From an uncultured Oleispira sp. (GTDB lineage: Bacteria > Pseudomonadota > Gammaproteobacteria > Pseudomonadales > Oceanobacteraceae), in contig CAJXUD010000018.1 of NCBI GenBank assembly GCA_913061415.1, positions 1 to 54,826 of the forward strand: a stretch of 54,826 bases of DNA. The letters are read 5' to 3'. Under the pieces are notes generated by a model. It saw nothing but the letters and a program-made list of their open reading frames with translations, searched no databases and was not told the origin of the DNA. Position numbers and translations under genes: made by a program. Within the stretch, counting starts at the first letter, position 1. Every line of letters starts with the position of its first letter. Positions 45,226-54,790 of the stretch are shown here, one piece after another.

Positions 45226-47994
45226 ATGACCGATACAACAGTTCAAGAGTTCGCTGATGTGGTAGGGACCGATTCCGATCGTCTACTATCACAAATGAAA
45301 GAAGCGGGCTTACCTCAGACTAACGCAAATGATGCGGTAAGTGCTGAGCAAAAAGAGGCCTTATTGGGTCACTTGAAGAAAAATCACGGTGAAGCTGGTG
45401 AAGCTGAACCGAAAAAGATTAGTCTTAAGCGTAAAACAATTAGTACGTTGAAAACCGGACAAGGCGGCAAGAAAGATGTTGCTGTTGAAGTTCGTAAAAA
45501 ACGCACTTTTGTAAAGCCTGATGCTGAAGAAGTAGCGGCGGCCGTTGAAGAAAAAGTAACGGCTGTTAAAGCAACTAAAGCTGAAACGGCTGAAGCTAAT
45601 AAGGCGGCTGAAGCTGCATTGTTAGACGCTAAGAAAGCGGCTGAAGCTCTAGAAGCTAAAGCGGCTGCAGATGCGGCTAAAAAAGCAAAAGAAGCGGCAG
45701 AAGCTAAAAAGATTAAGCCAGCCGCTAAACATAAGATTTCTCAGAAATCTCAGTCAGAAGCAAAAGCTCGTGGTGGCGTAAGCTCTACTGCTCGTGTTGC
45801 TGCTAAAGCTAAAGTTGCGGCTAAGCCAAAAGCTGAAGCGAAGCCGAAAGCTGAAGCTAAGCCAAAAGCGACGGCTAAGCCTAAGCTAAGTGCTAAGCCA
45901 GCAACGCGCGATACGCGTAACAAAAAGCCAACTGCAACAGCAGCGGCTAAGAAAGTTGCTCCGACTAAAGAAGAGCTCGCTCAGAAGCAAGCGACTGCAG
46001 AAGCTGCAACTCAGCGTGATGGTGCAGATCGCAATAAGAAGCGTACTCCAGCTCCTGGTGCTGCTCCTCGTGCACCTGGTGGTGCTCCACGCGGTGCAGG
46101 TGCTCCTCGTCAGTTCCGTACTGAAGATGGATCAGCTAATCAGCGCGGCCGTCGTAAGAAACTTAAGGGTAAAGCAGCGCGTACTGCACAAGCACAAGCA
46201 GATAACGAGCACTCCTTTACTAAGCCTACTGCTCCGGTTATTCATGAAGTTGAATTACCAGAAGCAATTACAGCGGGCGATCTTGCCGCTAAGATGGCAA
46301 TTAAGGCTGGCGATGTAATTAAAGCGTTAATGGGTATGGGCGTAATGGCCACCATTAACCAAACTTTGGACCAAGATACTGCAACACTTGTTGTTGAAGA
46401 GATGGGTCACAAAGTAACTAAGTTAATTTCAGATAACGCGCTTGAAGAAGACGTATTTGAATCTGTAACTTACGATGCTGATGAAGAAGCTCGTGCGCCA
46501 GTTGTGACCGTAATGGGACACGTTGACCACGGTAAAACTTCTTTACTGGATTACATTCGTTCAAGTCGTGTAGCGACTGGCGAAGCCGGTGGTATCACAC
46601 AGCATATCGGTGCTTATCACGTAGAGACAGGTCATGGCATGATCTCTTTCTTAGATACACCAGGACACGCCGCATTTACTTCAATGCGTTCACGTGGTGC
46701 TCAGTGTACTGACGTTGTTATCCTAGTTGTTGCTGCTGATGATGGCGTAATGCCTCAGACGAAAGAAGCTGTTCAGCACGCGAAAGCGGCAGGCGTTCCT
46801 ATCGTAGTTGCGATTAACAAAATGGATAAAGAATCAGCCGATCCAGATCGTGTTAAAAACGAATTGGGTGCATGTGACGTTATTCCTGAAGATTGGGGCG
46901 GCGACGTTCCTTTCATTCCAGTATCGGCGCATACCGGTGAAGGTGTTACTGAATTATTAGACGCTGTATTGTTGCAAGCTGAATTACTTGAGCTTAAAGC
47001 CGTTGTTGAAGGTCCTGGTCAGGGTGTTGTTGTTGAATCTCGTCTTGATAAAGGTCGTGGTCCAGTTGCAACCTTGCTTGTTCAGAACGGTACCCTTAAA
47101 AAGGGTGATATTGTTCTTGCGGGTAATTGCTATGGTCGTGCTCGTGCATTATTGGACGAAAACGGTCAACCAACTGAATCTGCAGGTCCATCAATTCCTG
47201 TTGAGATCTTAGGTCTTAATGGTACTCCAGACGCAGGTGCTGCTTTTATCGTTGTTGAAAGCGAGAAGAAAGCACGTGAAGTAGCTGAGCACCGTGAATC
47301 TAAGCGTAAAGAAGGTATTCAGCAGCGTCAGCAGAAAGCAAAATTGGATGCCTTGTTTAACAACATGGGTGGCAGTGAGCAATCGAACTTGAACATCGTT
47401 CTTAAGACCGACGTTCGTGGTTCTCTAGAAGCATTGATTGCTTCGCTTCAGGGTCTTGCGACTGACGAAGTGAAGGTTAATATCGTATCTTCTGGTGTTG
47501 GTGGTATTAGCGAAACTGACGCAACATTAGCCTTGGCTTCTGATGCGGTTATCTTTGGCTTTAACGTTCGTGCGGATGCCTCAGCGAAGCGAGTTATTGA
47601 AGATAACGGTCTAGACTTACGCTATTACAGCATCATCTATGACTTGATCGATGATATTAAAGCAGCAATGTCTGGCCTATTGGCTCCTGAATTGCGCGAA
47701 GAAATCTTGGGTGTTGCAGAAGTACGTGAAGTATTTAAGTCGCCTAAGTTTGGTTTGATCGCTGGTTCTATGGTTATTGATGGTGTTATCCATCGTAGCA
47801 AGAGAATCCGTGTTCTTCGTGAGAGCGTTGTAATCTATGAAGGCGAATTAGAATCTCTACGTCGCTTTAAAGATGACGTTCAAGAAGTTCGCCAAGGTAT
47901 GGAATGTGGTATCGGTGTTAAGAACTATCAAGATGTTCGCGCTGGTGACCAGATCGAAGTGTATATTGTGAATGAAATCGCACGTACGCTTTAA
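45226..47994 (+). CDS. infB: Translation initiation factor IF-2
   Basis: A 922-aa GTPase. The N-terminal region (~1-330) has an IF2-N domain and a long Lys/Ala-rich linker with in-frame hexapeptide repeats of the A-K-P-K-A-E type near 205-225. The G domain follows: G1 GHVDHGKT at 431-438, then DTPGHAAF and NKMDKESAD. Domains II-IV end at [11 protein letters not shown]. It brings fMet-tRNA to the 30S subunit. 27 bases after nusA; internal starts for shorter forms cannot be judged. Confidence 0.98.
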   Translation: MTDTTVQEFADVVGTDSDRLLSQMKEAGLPQTNANDAVSAEQKEALLGHLKKNHGEAGEAEPKKISLKRKTISTLKTGQGGKKDVAVEVRKKRTFVKPDAEEVAAAVEEKVTAVKATKAETAEANKAAEAALLDAKKAAEALEAKAAADAAKKAKEAAEAKKIKPAAKHKISQKSQSEAKARGGVSSTARVAAKAKVAAKPKAEAKPKAEAKPKATAKPKLSAKPATRDTRNKKPTATAAAKKVAPTKEELAQKQATAEAATQRDGADRNKKRTPAPGAAPRAPGGAPRGAGAPRQFRTEDGSANQRGRRKKLKGKAARTAQAQADNEHSFTKPTAPVIHEVELPEAITAGDLAAKMAIKAGDVIKALMGMGVMATINQTLDQDTATLVVEEMGHKVTKLISDNALEEDVFESVTYDADEEARAPVVTVMGHVDHGKTSLLDYIRSSRVATGEAGGITQHIGAYHVETGHGMISFLDTPGHAAFTSMRSRGAQCTDVVILVVAADDGVMPQTKEAVQHAKAAGVPIVVAINKMDKESADPDRVKNELGACDVIPEDWGGDVPFIPVSAHTGEGVTELLDAVLLQAELLELKAVVEGPGQGVVVESRLDKGRGPVATLLVQNGTLKKGDIVLAGNCYGRARALLDENGQPTESAGPSIPVEILGLNGTPDAGAAFIVVESEKKAREVAEHRESKRKEGIQQRQQKAKLDALFNNMGGSEQSNLNIVLKTDVRGSLEALIASLQGLATDEVKVNIVSSGVGGISETDATLALASDAVIFGFNVRADASAKRVIEDNGLDLRYYSIIYDLIDDIKAAMSGLLAPELREEILGVAEVREVFKSPKFGLIAGSMVIDGVIHRSKRIRVLRESVVIYEGELESLRRFKDDVQEVRQGMECGIGVKNYQDVRAGDQIEVYIVNEIARTL

Positions 47995-48030
47995 TCAACT
48001 GACTATTAAGTTGGTTCATTAGTTAATACG

Positions 48031-48058
48031 AAAAACGTCGCTTTATGCGGCGTTTTTT
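48031..48058 (+). terminator. Intrinsic terminator after infB
   Basis: aacgtcgc (48034-48041), loop tttat, gcggcgtt (48047-48054), then T-run. One G-U and one G-T pair within the stem. It separates infB from rbfA. Confidence 0.8.
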
Positions 48059-48107
48059 CGCTATGCTGACTGCATAAGTTAGCGATAAGATATTTAGGGG
48101 CGAGATA

Positions 48108-48524
48108 ATGCCAAAAGATTTTAGCCGTACAACGCGCTTGGGCGAACAGATCCAGCGAGATCTAGCGCAATTGATTCAGTTCGATATGAAGGATCCACGC
48201 TTAGGTATGGTGACTTTAAATGCTGTTAAGGTTGCTAAAGACCTAGGTTATGCCGATATTTATTTCACCGTAATGGGTGCGAAAGGCGATAGTGACGAAG
48301 CGGATGAAGCAGCGATTCAAAAGCAGGCGAGCAAAATTTTGAATGATGCAGCCGGTTTTTTACGCGGTGAACTGTCACGTCAAATGACAACTCGTATCAC
48401 GCCGTTACTGCGTTTTCATTATGATGAATCTTTGTTGCGTGGGCACCACATGACAAACTTAATCAATAAAGTAGTTGCTGAAGATAATGCTCGTTCGGGC
48501 AATAAACCTGACGATAGCGAGTAA
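48108..48524 (+). CDS. rbfA: Ribosome-binding factor A
   Basis: A 138-aa KH-like protein: TRLGEQIQRDLAQLIQFDMKDPRLGMVTLNAVKV, YADIYFTVMG, then AAGFLRGELSRQMTTRITPLLRFHYDES, the standard RbfA features. It is needed for 16S rRNA processing and 30S maturation. The ATG follows a GGGGCGAG ribosome-binding site. Eleven bases before truB. Confidence 0.96.
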   Translation: MPKDFSRTTRLGEQIQRDLAQLIQFDMKDPRLGMVTLNAVKVAKDLGYADIYFTVMGAKGDSDEADEAAIQKQASKILNDAAGFLRGELSRQMTTRITPLLRFHYDESLLRGHHMTNLINKVVAEDNARSGNKPDDSE

Positions 48525-48535
48525 TTAAGCAAAAA

Positions 48536-49501
48536 ATGGCTCGTATTAAAAAAGGCCGTGATATCAGCGGTATTATTGTGCTCAATAAACCATTGGGCCT
48601 TTCTTCAAATCAAGTTCTGCAAAAAATCAAATGGTTGTTAGGTGCTAAGAAAGCGGGTCATACGGGTGCTTTAGATCCAATGGCTTCCGGTGTTCTGCCA
48701 TTATGTTTTGGTGATGCGACTAAGTTTTCACAAATACTGCTCGATTCGACCAAGGGTTATATTACCACCTGCAAGCTAGGTGAGATACGCTCTACCGGTG
48801 ATCAAGATGGTGAAGTTGTTGCAACGGCACCGATTCCTGAGTTTGATTCTGAATCGATTGAAACAATTCTGAAAAACTTTCGCGGTTTAATCACTCAAGT
48901 CCCTCCGATGTATTCAGCGCTCAAGCACGAAGGTCGCCCTTTGTATGAGTTGGCGCGCAAGGGGGTTGAGTTAGATTTAAAAGCGTTAAAGCAGCGAGAA
49001 GTCACGATTCATTCTTTAAAACTCTTGGCAATACGTAAAGAATTGGGTGAAATCGATTTAGAGGTGGTTTGTTCTAAAGGGACTTATATTCGCAGTTTGG
49101 TCGAAGATATTGGTAATGAAGTTGGCTGCGGTGCTTACGTGAGTATGTTGCATCGTAATGAGGCTGGGCCGTTTTCAGAAGCGCAAATGATTGATTACCA
49201 AACACTTTTAGATCTTGAAGATGATTATCCTCAAGTTTCTGAGCGTCATAAAGTGATGGATGAGATGTTGATACACTCTTCTGAAGCCATTCCTGACTGG
49301 CCAAAAATTGAGCTGACCTTGGCGGAAGGGCATAAAATTTTACATGGGCAGAGAGTCAAAACTAGCTTCCCGCTGACGCCTCAAGTACAATTATGGGTTA
49401 ATAGCCCTGATGGGATGGTCTTTGTCGGCGTTGGTGATATTACTGACAACGGTACATTGATACCAAGGCGCGTCTTTCAAGTGACTCTACCTGAGGTGTA
49501 G
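48536..49501 (+). CDS. truB: tRNA pseudouridine-55 synthase
   Basis: A 321-aa pseudouridine synthase with catalytic D47 in AGHTGALDPMASGVLPLC, GYITTCKLGEIRSTGDQDGE, PPMYSALKHEGRPLYELAR and CSKGTYIRSLVEDIG. It modifies U55 in the T-loop of tRNAs. Eleven bases after rbfA. The extended C-terminal ~80 residues contain a PUA-like domain (AEGHKILHGQRVK). Confidence 0.97.
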   Translation: MARIKKGRDISGIIVLNKPLGLSSNQVLQKIKWLLGAKKAGHTGALDPMASGVLPLCFGDATKFSQILLDSTKGYITTCKLGEIRSTGDQDGEVVATAPIPEFDSESIETILKNFRGLITQVPPMYSALKHEGRPLYELARKGVELDLKALKQREVTIHSLKLLAIRKELGEIDLEVVCSKGTYIRSLVEDIGNEVGCGAYVSMLHRNEAGPFSEAQMIDYQTLLDLEDDYPQVSERHKVMDEMLIHSSEAIPDWPKIELTLAEGHKILHGQRVKTSFPLTPQVQLWVNSPDGMVFVGVGDITDNGTLIPRRVFQVTLPEV

Positions 49502-49646
49502 TTAGAGGCTCTAGTGGACTTATGTGTCTTACGATTTCTGGCTAGCGTTTGTTTTGGCTTCGGTCGAAATGAGTGCAGCATCCTACTGTTAATATGCACG
49601 GTAGCGATGTGTGGCCAACTTAACCGCATATTATGGAGAAATGATC

Positions 49647-49916
49647 ATGGCATTAACTGCTGAAAATAAAGCGGCAATCGTTGCTGAATACCAAACTGCT
49701 GAAGGCGATACTGGTTCACCAGAAGTCCAAGTTGCTTTGTTGACTCACAACATTGTTGGTTTACAGGATCACTTTAAAGTGAATCATAAAGATCACCACT
49801 CTCGTCGTGGTTTGATTCGCATGGTAAACCAGCGTCGTAAGTTGTTGGATTACTTGAAGGGTAAAGATGCAACTCGTTACACTTCTTTGATCAAGCGTTT
49901 AGGTCTACGTCGTTAA
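49647..49916 (+). CDS. rpsO: 30S ribosomal protein S15
   Basis: An 89-aa protein with the S15 signatures: [59 protein letters not shown]. It binds the central domain of 16S rRNA. I start at ATG 49647 ([10 protein letters not shown]), after GGAGAA; upstream in-frame codons would add twelve residues. Autoregulation through the leader is known in E. coli but I cannot confirm it here. A strong terminator follows. Confidence 0.97.
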   Translation: MALTAENKAAIVAEYQTAEGDTGSPEVQVALLTHNIVGLQDHFKVNHKDHHSRRGLIRMVNQRRKLLDYLKGKDATRYTSLIKRLGLRR

Positions 49917-49930
49917 GATGTAGCCTTTGA

Positions 49931-49964
49931 TAGAAGCCCTATTTATAGGGCTTCTATTTTTTTT
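49931..49964 (+). terminator. Intrinsic terminator after rpsO
   Basis: tagaagccct (49931-49940), loop atttat, agggcttcta (49947-49956), then eight T. Very strong terminator; pnp probably has its own promoter too. Confidence 0.95.
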
Positions 49965-50116
49965 ATCTGAAAATTTTATTATTAACACTGTACTGTCAGT
50001 TCTTAGCTACTTCTAACCATTTGCCTTTCAGCTTCCTTTCTATAGCAAGGAAACCTATGCGAAAAGGGCCAATGCTTAGAAGTGCTAACAGAGCAGTCAT
50101 TTTAAGGATTTAAAGA

Positions 50117-52222
50117 ATGAGCAATATCCCTACAGCGATTACCAAAACATTCCAGTTTGGTGAAGATACTGTAACCCTAGAAACTGGTCGTATTGCACGT
50201 CAGGCTTCTGGTGCTGTTTTAGTTACTATTGGCAAAACTCAAGTATTGACCACAGTGGTTGGTGCTAAATCGACTAAGCCAGGACAAGACTTCTTCCCGT
50301 TGTCTGTTCACTACATCGAAAAGACTTATGCTGCAGGCCGTATCCCTGGTGGTTACCTAAAGCGTGAAGGTCGTCCTTCTGAAAAAGAAACACTAACGTC
50401 ACGTCTTATTGACCGTCCGATTCGTCCATTATTCCCTAAGGGTTACATGAGCGAAGTTCAGGTTGTTTGTACTGTTATTTCTGCAGACAAGAACGTTGAT
50501 CCAGATATCGCAGCTATGATCGGTACTTCTGCCGCCATCTCTATTTCTGGTATTCCTTTTAGTGGTCCAATCGGCGCAGCACGCGTTGCTTTTGACGAAG
50601 AGAAAGGCTACGTATTAAACCCAAGCTATGAAGTATTAGAAACTTCATTGTTGGATATGGTTGTTGCTGGTACTAAGGACGCTGTATTGATGGTTGAATC
50701 TGAAGCAGATGAACTGACTGAAGATGAAATGTTGGGTGCTGTTTTATTCGCTCACCAAGAATTCCAGTGTGTTGTTGATGCGGTTGCTGATTTCGCTGCA
50801 ACAGTTAATACCCCTGCTTGGGAGTGGACTGCACCTGAAGTTGATACCGCTTTGTTTGATGCTGTTACAGCTCAAGCCGCCGCAGCAATTGGTGATGCAT
50901 ACCTTACGACTGATAAGATGGAGCGTTATGGCAAAATTGATGCTGCTCGCGCTGCTGCTGTTGAAGCCCTTTGTGGTGAAGAAGAAGGCAAGCCTTCTGC
51001 AGATGACGTTGCTGGCATGATTGCTAAGATCCAAAAGAATATCGTTCGTCAGCGCAGTGTTGCTGGTGAGCCTCGCATCGATGGTCGTGATAACGATACT
51101 GTTCGTGCGATTACTGTTGAAACGGGCGTTCTAGATAACGTTCACGGTTCTGCTTTGTTCACTCGTGGTGAAACTCAAGCAATCGTTGCTGCTACTCTAG
51201 GTTCTGGTCGTGATGCTCAGATGGTTGATACTTTATTCGGCCGTGTTGAAGATCCATTTATGTTCCAGTACAACTTCCCTCCATATTCTGTAGGTGAAGC
51301 AGGTCGTATGGGTGGTGTTGGTCGTCGCGAGATTGGTCACGGTCGTCTAGCACGTCGTGGTATCCAAGCAATGATGCCTAAGCACGAAGATTTCCCTTAC
51401 TCAATCCGTGTTGTTTCTGAAATTACAGAATCAAACGGTTCTTCTTCTATGGCTTCTGTTTGTGGTGCTTCTATGGCATTGATGGCGGCAGGCGTACCAA
51501 TGAAAGCTCCAGTTGCAGGTATTGCAATGGGTCTTATCAAAGAAGATAACGGTTTTGCTGTATTGACTGATATCTTGGGTGATGAAGATCACTTGGGCGA
51601 CATGGACTTTAAAGTAGCCGGTACTGATCAAGGTATTACTGCTTTGCAGATGGATATCAAGATTCAGGGTATCACTGAAGAAATCATGGATATCGCACTG
51701 CAGAAAGCAAACACTGCTCGTATGACTATTCTTGCAGAAATGAATAAGTGCATCGCGACTCCTGCTGCTGAGATGGCTGATAATGCTCCTACTATGAGCA
51801 CGATCAAAATCGATCCAGACAAGATCCGTGACGTAATTGGTAAAGGTGGCGCGACTATCCGTTCAATCACTGAACAGACTGGCGCAGACATCGATATCGA
51901 TGATACTGGTAACATCAAGATTTTCGCCGCTGGTAAAGAAGCATCTGATGCAGCTAAAGCAATGATCGAAGGCATCACTGCTGAAGCTGAAGTTGGCAAG
52001 ATCTACCGTGGTAAAGTTATGAAGCTAGCTGATTTCGGTGCTTTCGTTAACATTATCCCAGGTAAAGACGGTTTGGTTCACATCTCTCAGATTTCTGAAG
52101 AGCGTGTAGAGAACGTTGCTGATTACTTGAAAGAAGGCCAAGAGATCAATGTTAACGTTCTAGACGTTGATCCTAAGGGTCGTATCAAGTTGACCATGAA
52201 AGGTGTTGAGCAAGAAGCGTAA
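50117..52222 (+). CDS. pnp: Polynucleotide phosphorylase
   Basis: A 701-aa 3'-5' exoribonuclease. It has two RNase PH cores (first ~10-230, [31 protein letters not shown]; second ~315-540, [20 protein letters not shown] and [20 protein letters not shown]), a KH domain ([15 protein letters not shown]) and an S1 domain ([13 protein letters not shown]) at the end. It degrades mRNA and makes heteropolymeric tails. Length matches E. coli (711 aa). Follows rpsO. Confidence 0.98.
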   Translation: MSNIPTAITKTFQFGEDTVTLETGRIARQASGAVLVTIGKTQVLTTVVGAKSTKPGQDFFPLSVHYIEKTYAAGRIPGGYLKREGRPSEKETLTSRLIDRPIRPLFPKGYMSEVQVVCTVISADKNVDPDIAAMIGTSAAISISGIPFSGPIGAARVAFDEEKGYVLNPSYEVLETSLLDMVVAGTKDAVLMVESEADELTEDEMLGAVLFAHQEFQCVVDAVADFAATVNTPAWEWTAPEVDTALFDAVTAQAAAAIGDAYLTTDKMERYGKIDAARAAAVEALCGEEEGKPSADDVAGMIAKIQKNIVRQRSVAGEPRIDGRDNDTVRAITVETGVLDNVHGSALFTRGETQAIVAATLGSGRDAQMVDTLFGRVEDPFMFQYNFPPYSVGEAGRMGGVGRREIGHGRLARRGIQAMMPKHEDFPYSIRVVSEITESNGSSSMASVCGASMALMAAGVPMKAPVAGIAMGLIKEDNGFAVLTDILGDEDHLGDMDFKVAGTDQGITALQMDIKIQGITEEIMDIALQKANTARMTILAEMNKCIATPAAEMADNAPTMSTIKIDPDKIRDVIGKGGATIRSITEQTGADIDIDDTGNIKIFAAGKEASDAAKAMIEGITAEAEVGKIYRGKVMKLADFGAFVNIIPGKDGLVHISQISEERVENVADYLKEGQEINVNVLDVDPKGRIKLTMKGVEQEA

Positions 52223-52244
52223 TCTCTGATTGATCATTTGATCT

Positions 52245-52283
52245 AAAAAAGGCGCTAACTGGAAACGGTTAGCGCCTTTTTTG
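52245..52283 (+). terminator. Intrinsic terminator after pnp
   Basis: aaaaaaggcgctaac with gttagcgccttttttg: 9-bp GC-rich core stem (52251-52259 / 52268-52276), extended by A/T pairs, followed by T-run. Confidence 0.95.
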
Positions 52284-52377
52284 TTTGAGTGCTTTTAAAA
52301 ACGCTGCTTTTGGGTTGGTTCTAAAGCTTGGTTATCATTCCGTGATTGGCTTGTGAGCATAACAGAGATTTGATTTT

Positions 52378-52530
52378 TTACGCTTGCGCTGTAAGCACCT
52401 CCTTGTAAGCTCGCAATAAGATATTTCTAAAATTAATCTCTAATTCATCTCCAATCACTTCACCTTTAGGAAATAATAAATATTTGTCTCCTGAAAAGGT
52501 ACGCGACTGTGGGCAAATAATAAGCCGTAT
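52378..52530 (-). pseudogene. Decayed gene fragment, minus strand
   Basis: A minus-strand frame of 50 codons with no start codon and a stop at its right end reads, at its C-terminal part, DELEINFRNILLRAYKEV and ends LTAQA, very protein-like in composition. Just upstream, a second frame reads LPKYGLLFAHSR in the right position to join TFSGDKYLLFPK of the first frame, so a one-base frameshift near 52500 would explain the break. Beyond it the sequence is stop-rich. I treat it as a remnant of an unrecognised gene. Confidence 0.4.
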
Positions 52531-52630
52531 TTAGGAAGAGTAATGAAACTGCCCTGAATCTAAATGCGTGTTTGTGGTGATGTCTTAGGTGGTTCGATTT
52601 TTAGTTGTCATTTTCCAGGGAGGTGAAATG

Positions 52631-52655
52631 CGGGCCTGCTGAGAGAGGAGGCCCG
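52631..52655. other. Hairpin in the pnp-downstream gap
   Basis: cgggcct (52631-52637) pairs with aggcccg (52649-52655), loop of eleven. Without a T-run; possibly regulatory or a relic terminator. Confidence 0.4.
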
Positions 52656-52753
52656 TATTCACGGTGTGTTATCAAAGGAATTGCCTTGTGTGGTGCGTGC
52701 AAGGTCATAGGGTTGCGGAGTTTTCAAATATTCAAAACTGTATGCGTCAATAA

Positions 52754-53116
52754 ATGATGACAGAGTTTAAGGAGGTATTAACACCCGAGCAGCAGCAAGA
52801 AGCGCAGGGCTTAATTTTTGTAAAGGTCGAAAAGCGCATGAACAAACGCTTGGAAAAGTTAAGTTGGAAGCTAGACCTAACTGATGAGCAAGAAGCCAAT
52901 TTAAAGACTCAGCTAGAAGCGAAACTTGTGGGTATTAAAGCGCGTGTCGAAGCTGGTGATATCCCTAAAATGGCTGATCGTGAATCTATGCTGAAAGAGT
53001 TTGATGCTCAGATGCAGAGCATGCTGTCGGCAGAGCAATTAAGCGAGTGGAATGAATTAAAAGAAAAACGTATTCAGCATATCGCCAAACACGATAGTCA
53101 TAAGCATAGGTTTTGA
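52754..53116 (+). CDS. LTxxQ-motif protein, no signal peptide
   Basis: A 120-aa helical protein with three LTxxQ-like motifs (LTPEQQQEAQ, LTDEQEANLK, LSAEQLSEW), reminiscent of periplasmic Spy/CpxP-type proteins. Unlike those, it has no signal peptide: the codon before the first ATG is a stop, and no upstream frame supplies one. It may act in the cytoplasm or be N-terminally truncated. The tail is His-rich (HIAKHDSHKHRF). The start could be either of two adjacent ATGs (52754, 52757). Confidence 0.6.
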   Translation: MMTEFKEVLTPEQQQEAQGLIFVKVEKRMNKRLEKLSWKLDLTDEQEANLKTQLEAKLVGIKARVEAGDIPKMADRESMLKEFDAQMQSMLSAEQLSEWNELKEKRIQHIAKHDSHKHRF

Positions 53117-53279
53117 TACCGTCAAATGAATCGAGTGGTTCAGCCTGATACTTGGCACCAATACTTGAGTGAAATTTAGTCAGAGTGAGATGAAGGCAGT
53201 CGTGAAGGCTGCCTTTATTTACATGTGTGTTTTGTAGGGGTATTATTAGCACATCTACACTGAATACAAGGAATGTTAA

Positions 53280-54062
53280 ATGTCAGATTTACCCCAGGCC
53301 GATGATGAAGTTCAGTTGCATTTTATTGCAAGAAAATCAGCCGATTTCAAAACCGTCTTTAAAAGTATTCCTAAATCTTACTCCAGTTTTTTCAATGCTC
53401 CTTTCAAGAACACATTTTTCTTCATGTTGCTGATCTTATTGAACGCTATTATGGGCAGTGTTACGTATTATGTGATGAATCGAAATGATGAAGGATGGGG
53501 GGTTATTGCTCTGATTTTCCTAATATCCATTATCTCATTTTTATTATATGGCTTAGTTTATGTAAAAGATAAACCAAAAGGAAAGGTGAAATTTTCAGAT
53601 TATTTTGCTGGCTTTAAAACGCTGCAGTTACAGCAGATTTTTATACTAGTTCTTCCGACAATTTACCTTTTTATTCTTAATCTCGTATTGCATTATTCAA
53701 CGCTATTCGAAATGATTTCGAATGCGATGGCTTATAGACGCGATTCCGATATTGCCTGGCTGGTAATGATATTTTGGCCACTATTGTCAGTCTATCTGTT
53801 CGCCATGTTTACCTACTTCTCCTCCTTATCCCTTCTTGTTAGGAGTAATGCTGAGGGAAAAAATATTGATATATTTGATATAATTATTGCGCCTTTTAAG
53901 GCACTTAAAAGTAATTATTGGGTTTTAACTATTTGTACCTTTTTCCTACTTCTTTTATCGATTCCTCTGGCTCTATTCCCTCCGTTATTAATAATTACTT
54001 TCTTCGCACTTATGGCTTTCTTCGACTTTATTGGTAAAGAGATATTCTTTTTTACAGATTAG
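53280..54062 (+). CDS. Multi-pass membrane protein, unknown function
   Basis: A 260-aa protein with a ~45-residue polar N-terminus followed by six hydrophobic segments (about 47-67, 72-92, 118-140, 155-180, 215-235 and 235-255). The loop between the second and third carries KDKPKGKVKFSDYFAGF, a pattern seen in YciC/BPSS1780-like membrane proteins. I cannot confirm the family. The ATG follows AAGGA. It is followed by a candidate micro-ORF with a strong ribosome-binding site. Confidence 0.7.
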   Translation: MSDLPQADDEVQLHFIARKSADFKTVFKSIPKSYSSFFNAPFKNTFFFMLLILLNAIMGSVTYYVMNRNDEGWGVIALIFLISIISFLLYGLVYVKDKPKGKVKFSDYFAGFKTLQLQQIFILVLPTIYLFILNLVLHYSTLFEMISNAMAYRRDSDIAWLVMIFWPLLSVYLFAMFTYFSSLSLLVRSNAEGKNIDIFDIIIAPFKALKSNYWVLTICTFFLLLLSIPLALFPPLLIITFFALMAFFDFIGKEIFFFTD

Positions 54063-54078
54063 CCTGAGGAAGATAACA

Positions 54079-54126
54079 ATGAAAAGAAAGAAGAAAAAAA
54101 GATGGGCGTTAGAGTATATTGATTAA
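54079..54126 (+). CDS. Candidate 15-aa micro-ORF
   Basis: ATG at 54079 opens a frame that reads MKRKKKKRWALEYID and stops at TAA. A strong AGGAAG lies six bases upstream, 17 bases after the end of the membrane protein gene. Its strongly basic first half is unusual. It may be a real small peptide or chance; no homologue recognised. Confidence 0.35.
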   Translation: MKRKKKKRWALEYID

Positions 54127-54505
54127 TCTTTGAGATGAGACCAAAAGGCCTGAGTTTATAATCGGCAGTTCTTTTGGTTAATCAGTTGCCAGCTCTCGAG
54201 CCGCTAAATTACCGTAAACTAAAATATTCTCCCGCATCCTAGGCCGTGTGTTACTGATAATTAGTGGCATCGCTTCGTTGAAGGCATTGCTCAGTTAGAT
54301 CTGGCTTAACTAGTCCTGACACTTATTACAAAATAGATATGGCTTGCTGTTTATTTGGTTTTTTCACAATCTTGATTAAAGCTACTTGTGCCTGTCCAAA
54401 TTCCAGCTAGTCTCTAGTTCTCAGCCTAATAAAGTATGTTTCTTGAGCTATTTTGGTGGTTTTTGGATTAATATCATTCTTTTGACGTGTTTTTAAGAAA
54501 AATAG

Positions 54506-54533
54506 TTGACGGGGCTGTGGATAAGCGTAATAT
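54506..54533 (+). promoter_or_regulatory. Tandem promoter 1
   Basis: TTGACG (54506-54511), 16-base spacer, TAATAT (54528-54533), followed by cgccgcctgctcagagaga. The spacer carries a TGTGGATAA DnaA-box 9-mer at 54516-54524. Confidence 0.65.
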
Positions 54534-54635
54534 TCGCCGCCTGCTCAGAGAGAACGGCTTTTAAGATTATCTGGGGAGGTTGAGCTAAGTACTTGTTTTT
54601 AAAGGTTTTATTTTAAATCTTCTGAAGATAAAGAC

Positions 54636-54663
54636 TTGACTCTCTGGCTGAAATCATTAAGAT
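54636..54663 (+). promoter_or_regulatory. Tandem promoter 2
   Basis: TTGACT (54636-54641), 16-base spacer, TAAGAT (54658-54663), followed by gcagcctgcttagagaga, which matches the region downstream of promoter 1. Confidence 0.7.
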
Positions 54664-54762
54664 ATGCAGCCTGCTTAGAGAGACTTCTTAAGTCACTTCA
54701 AGCAGCGAAGATAAGATGTTGTTTTTCTTCTACTTTCTCTGAAAGTTAAATGAAAATAATGC

Positions 54763-54790
54763 TTGACTTCAAAACCGCACAATATATAAT
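54763..54790 (+). promoter_or_regulatory. Tandem promoter 3, strongest consensus
   Basis: TTGACT (54763-54768), 16-base spacer, perfect TATAAT (54785-54790), followed by a GC-rich gtgcgcccac discriminator, as in promoters under stringent control. Confidence 0.8.

Larger units (their letters stand above)
52284..52753. other. 470-bp gap after pnp
   Basis: No complete gene. It holds the minus-strand reading-frame remnant described separately (52378-52530) and a GC-rich 7-bp hairpin at 52631-52655 (cgggcct/aggcccg). I see no clear promoter for the LTxxQ-type gene that follows. Confidence 0.6.

Noticed and set aside
45890-46318. 142-codon second-frame ORF inside infB
   Set aside because: Product of the repetitive Ala/Lys linker codons; leucine/arginine-rich and without a ribosome-binding site.
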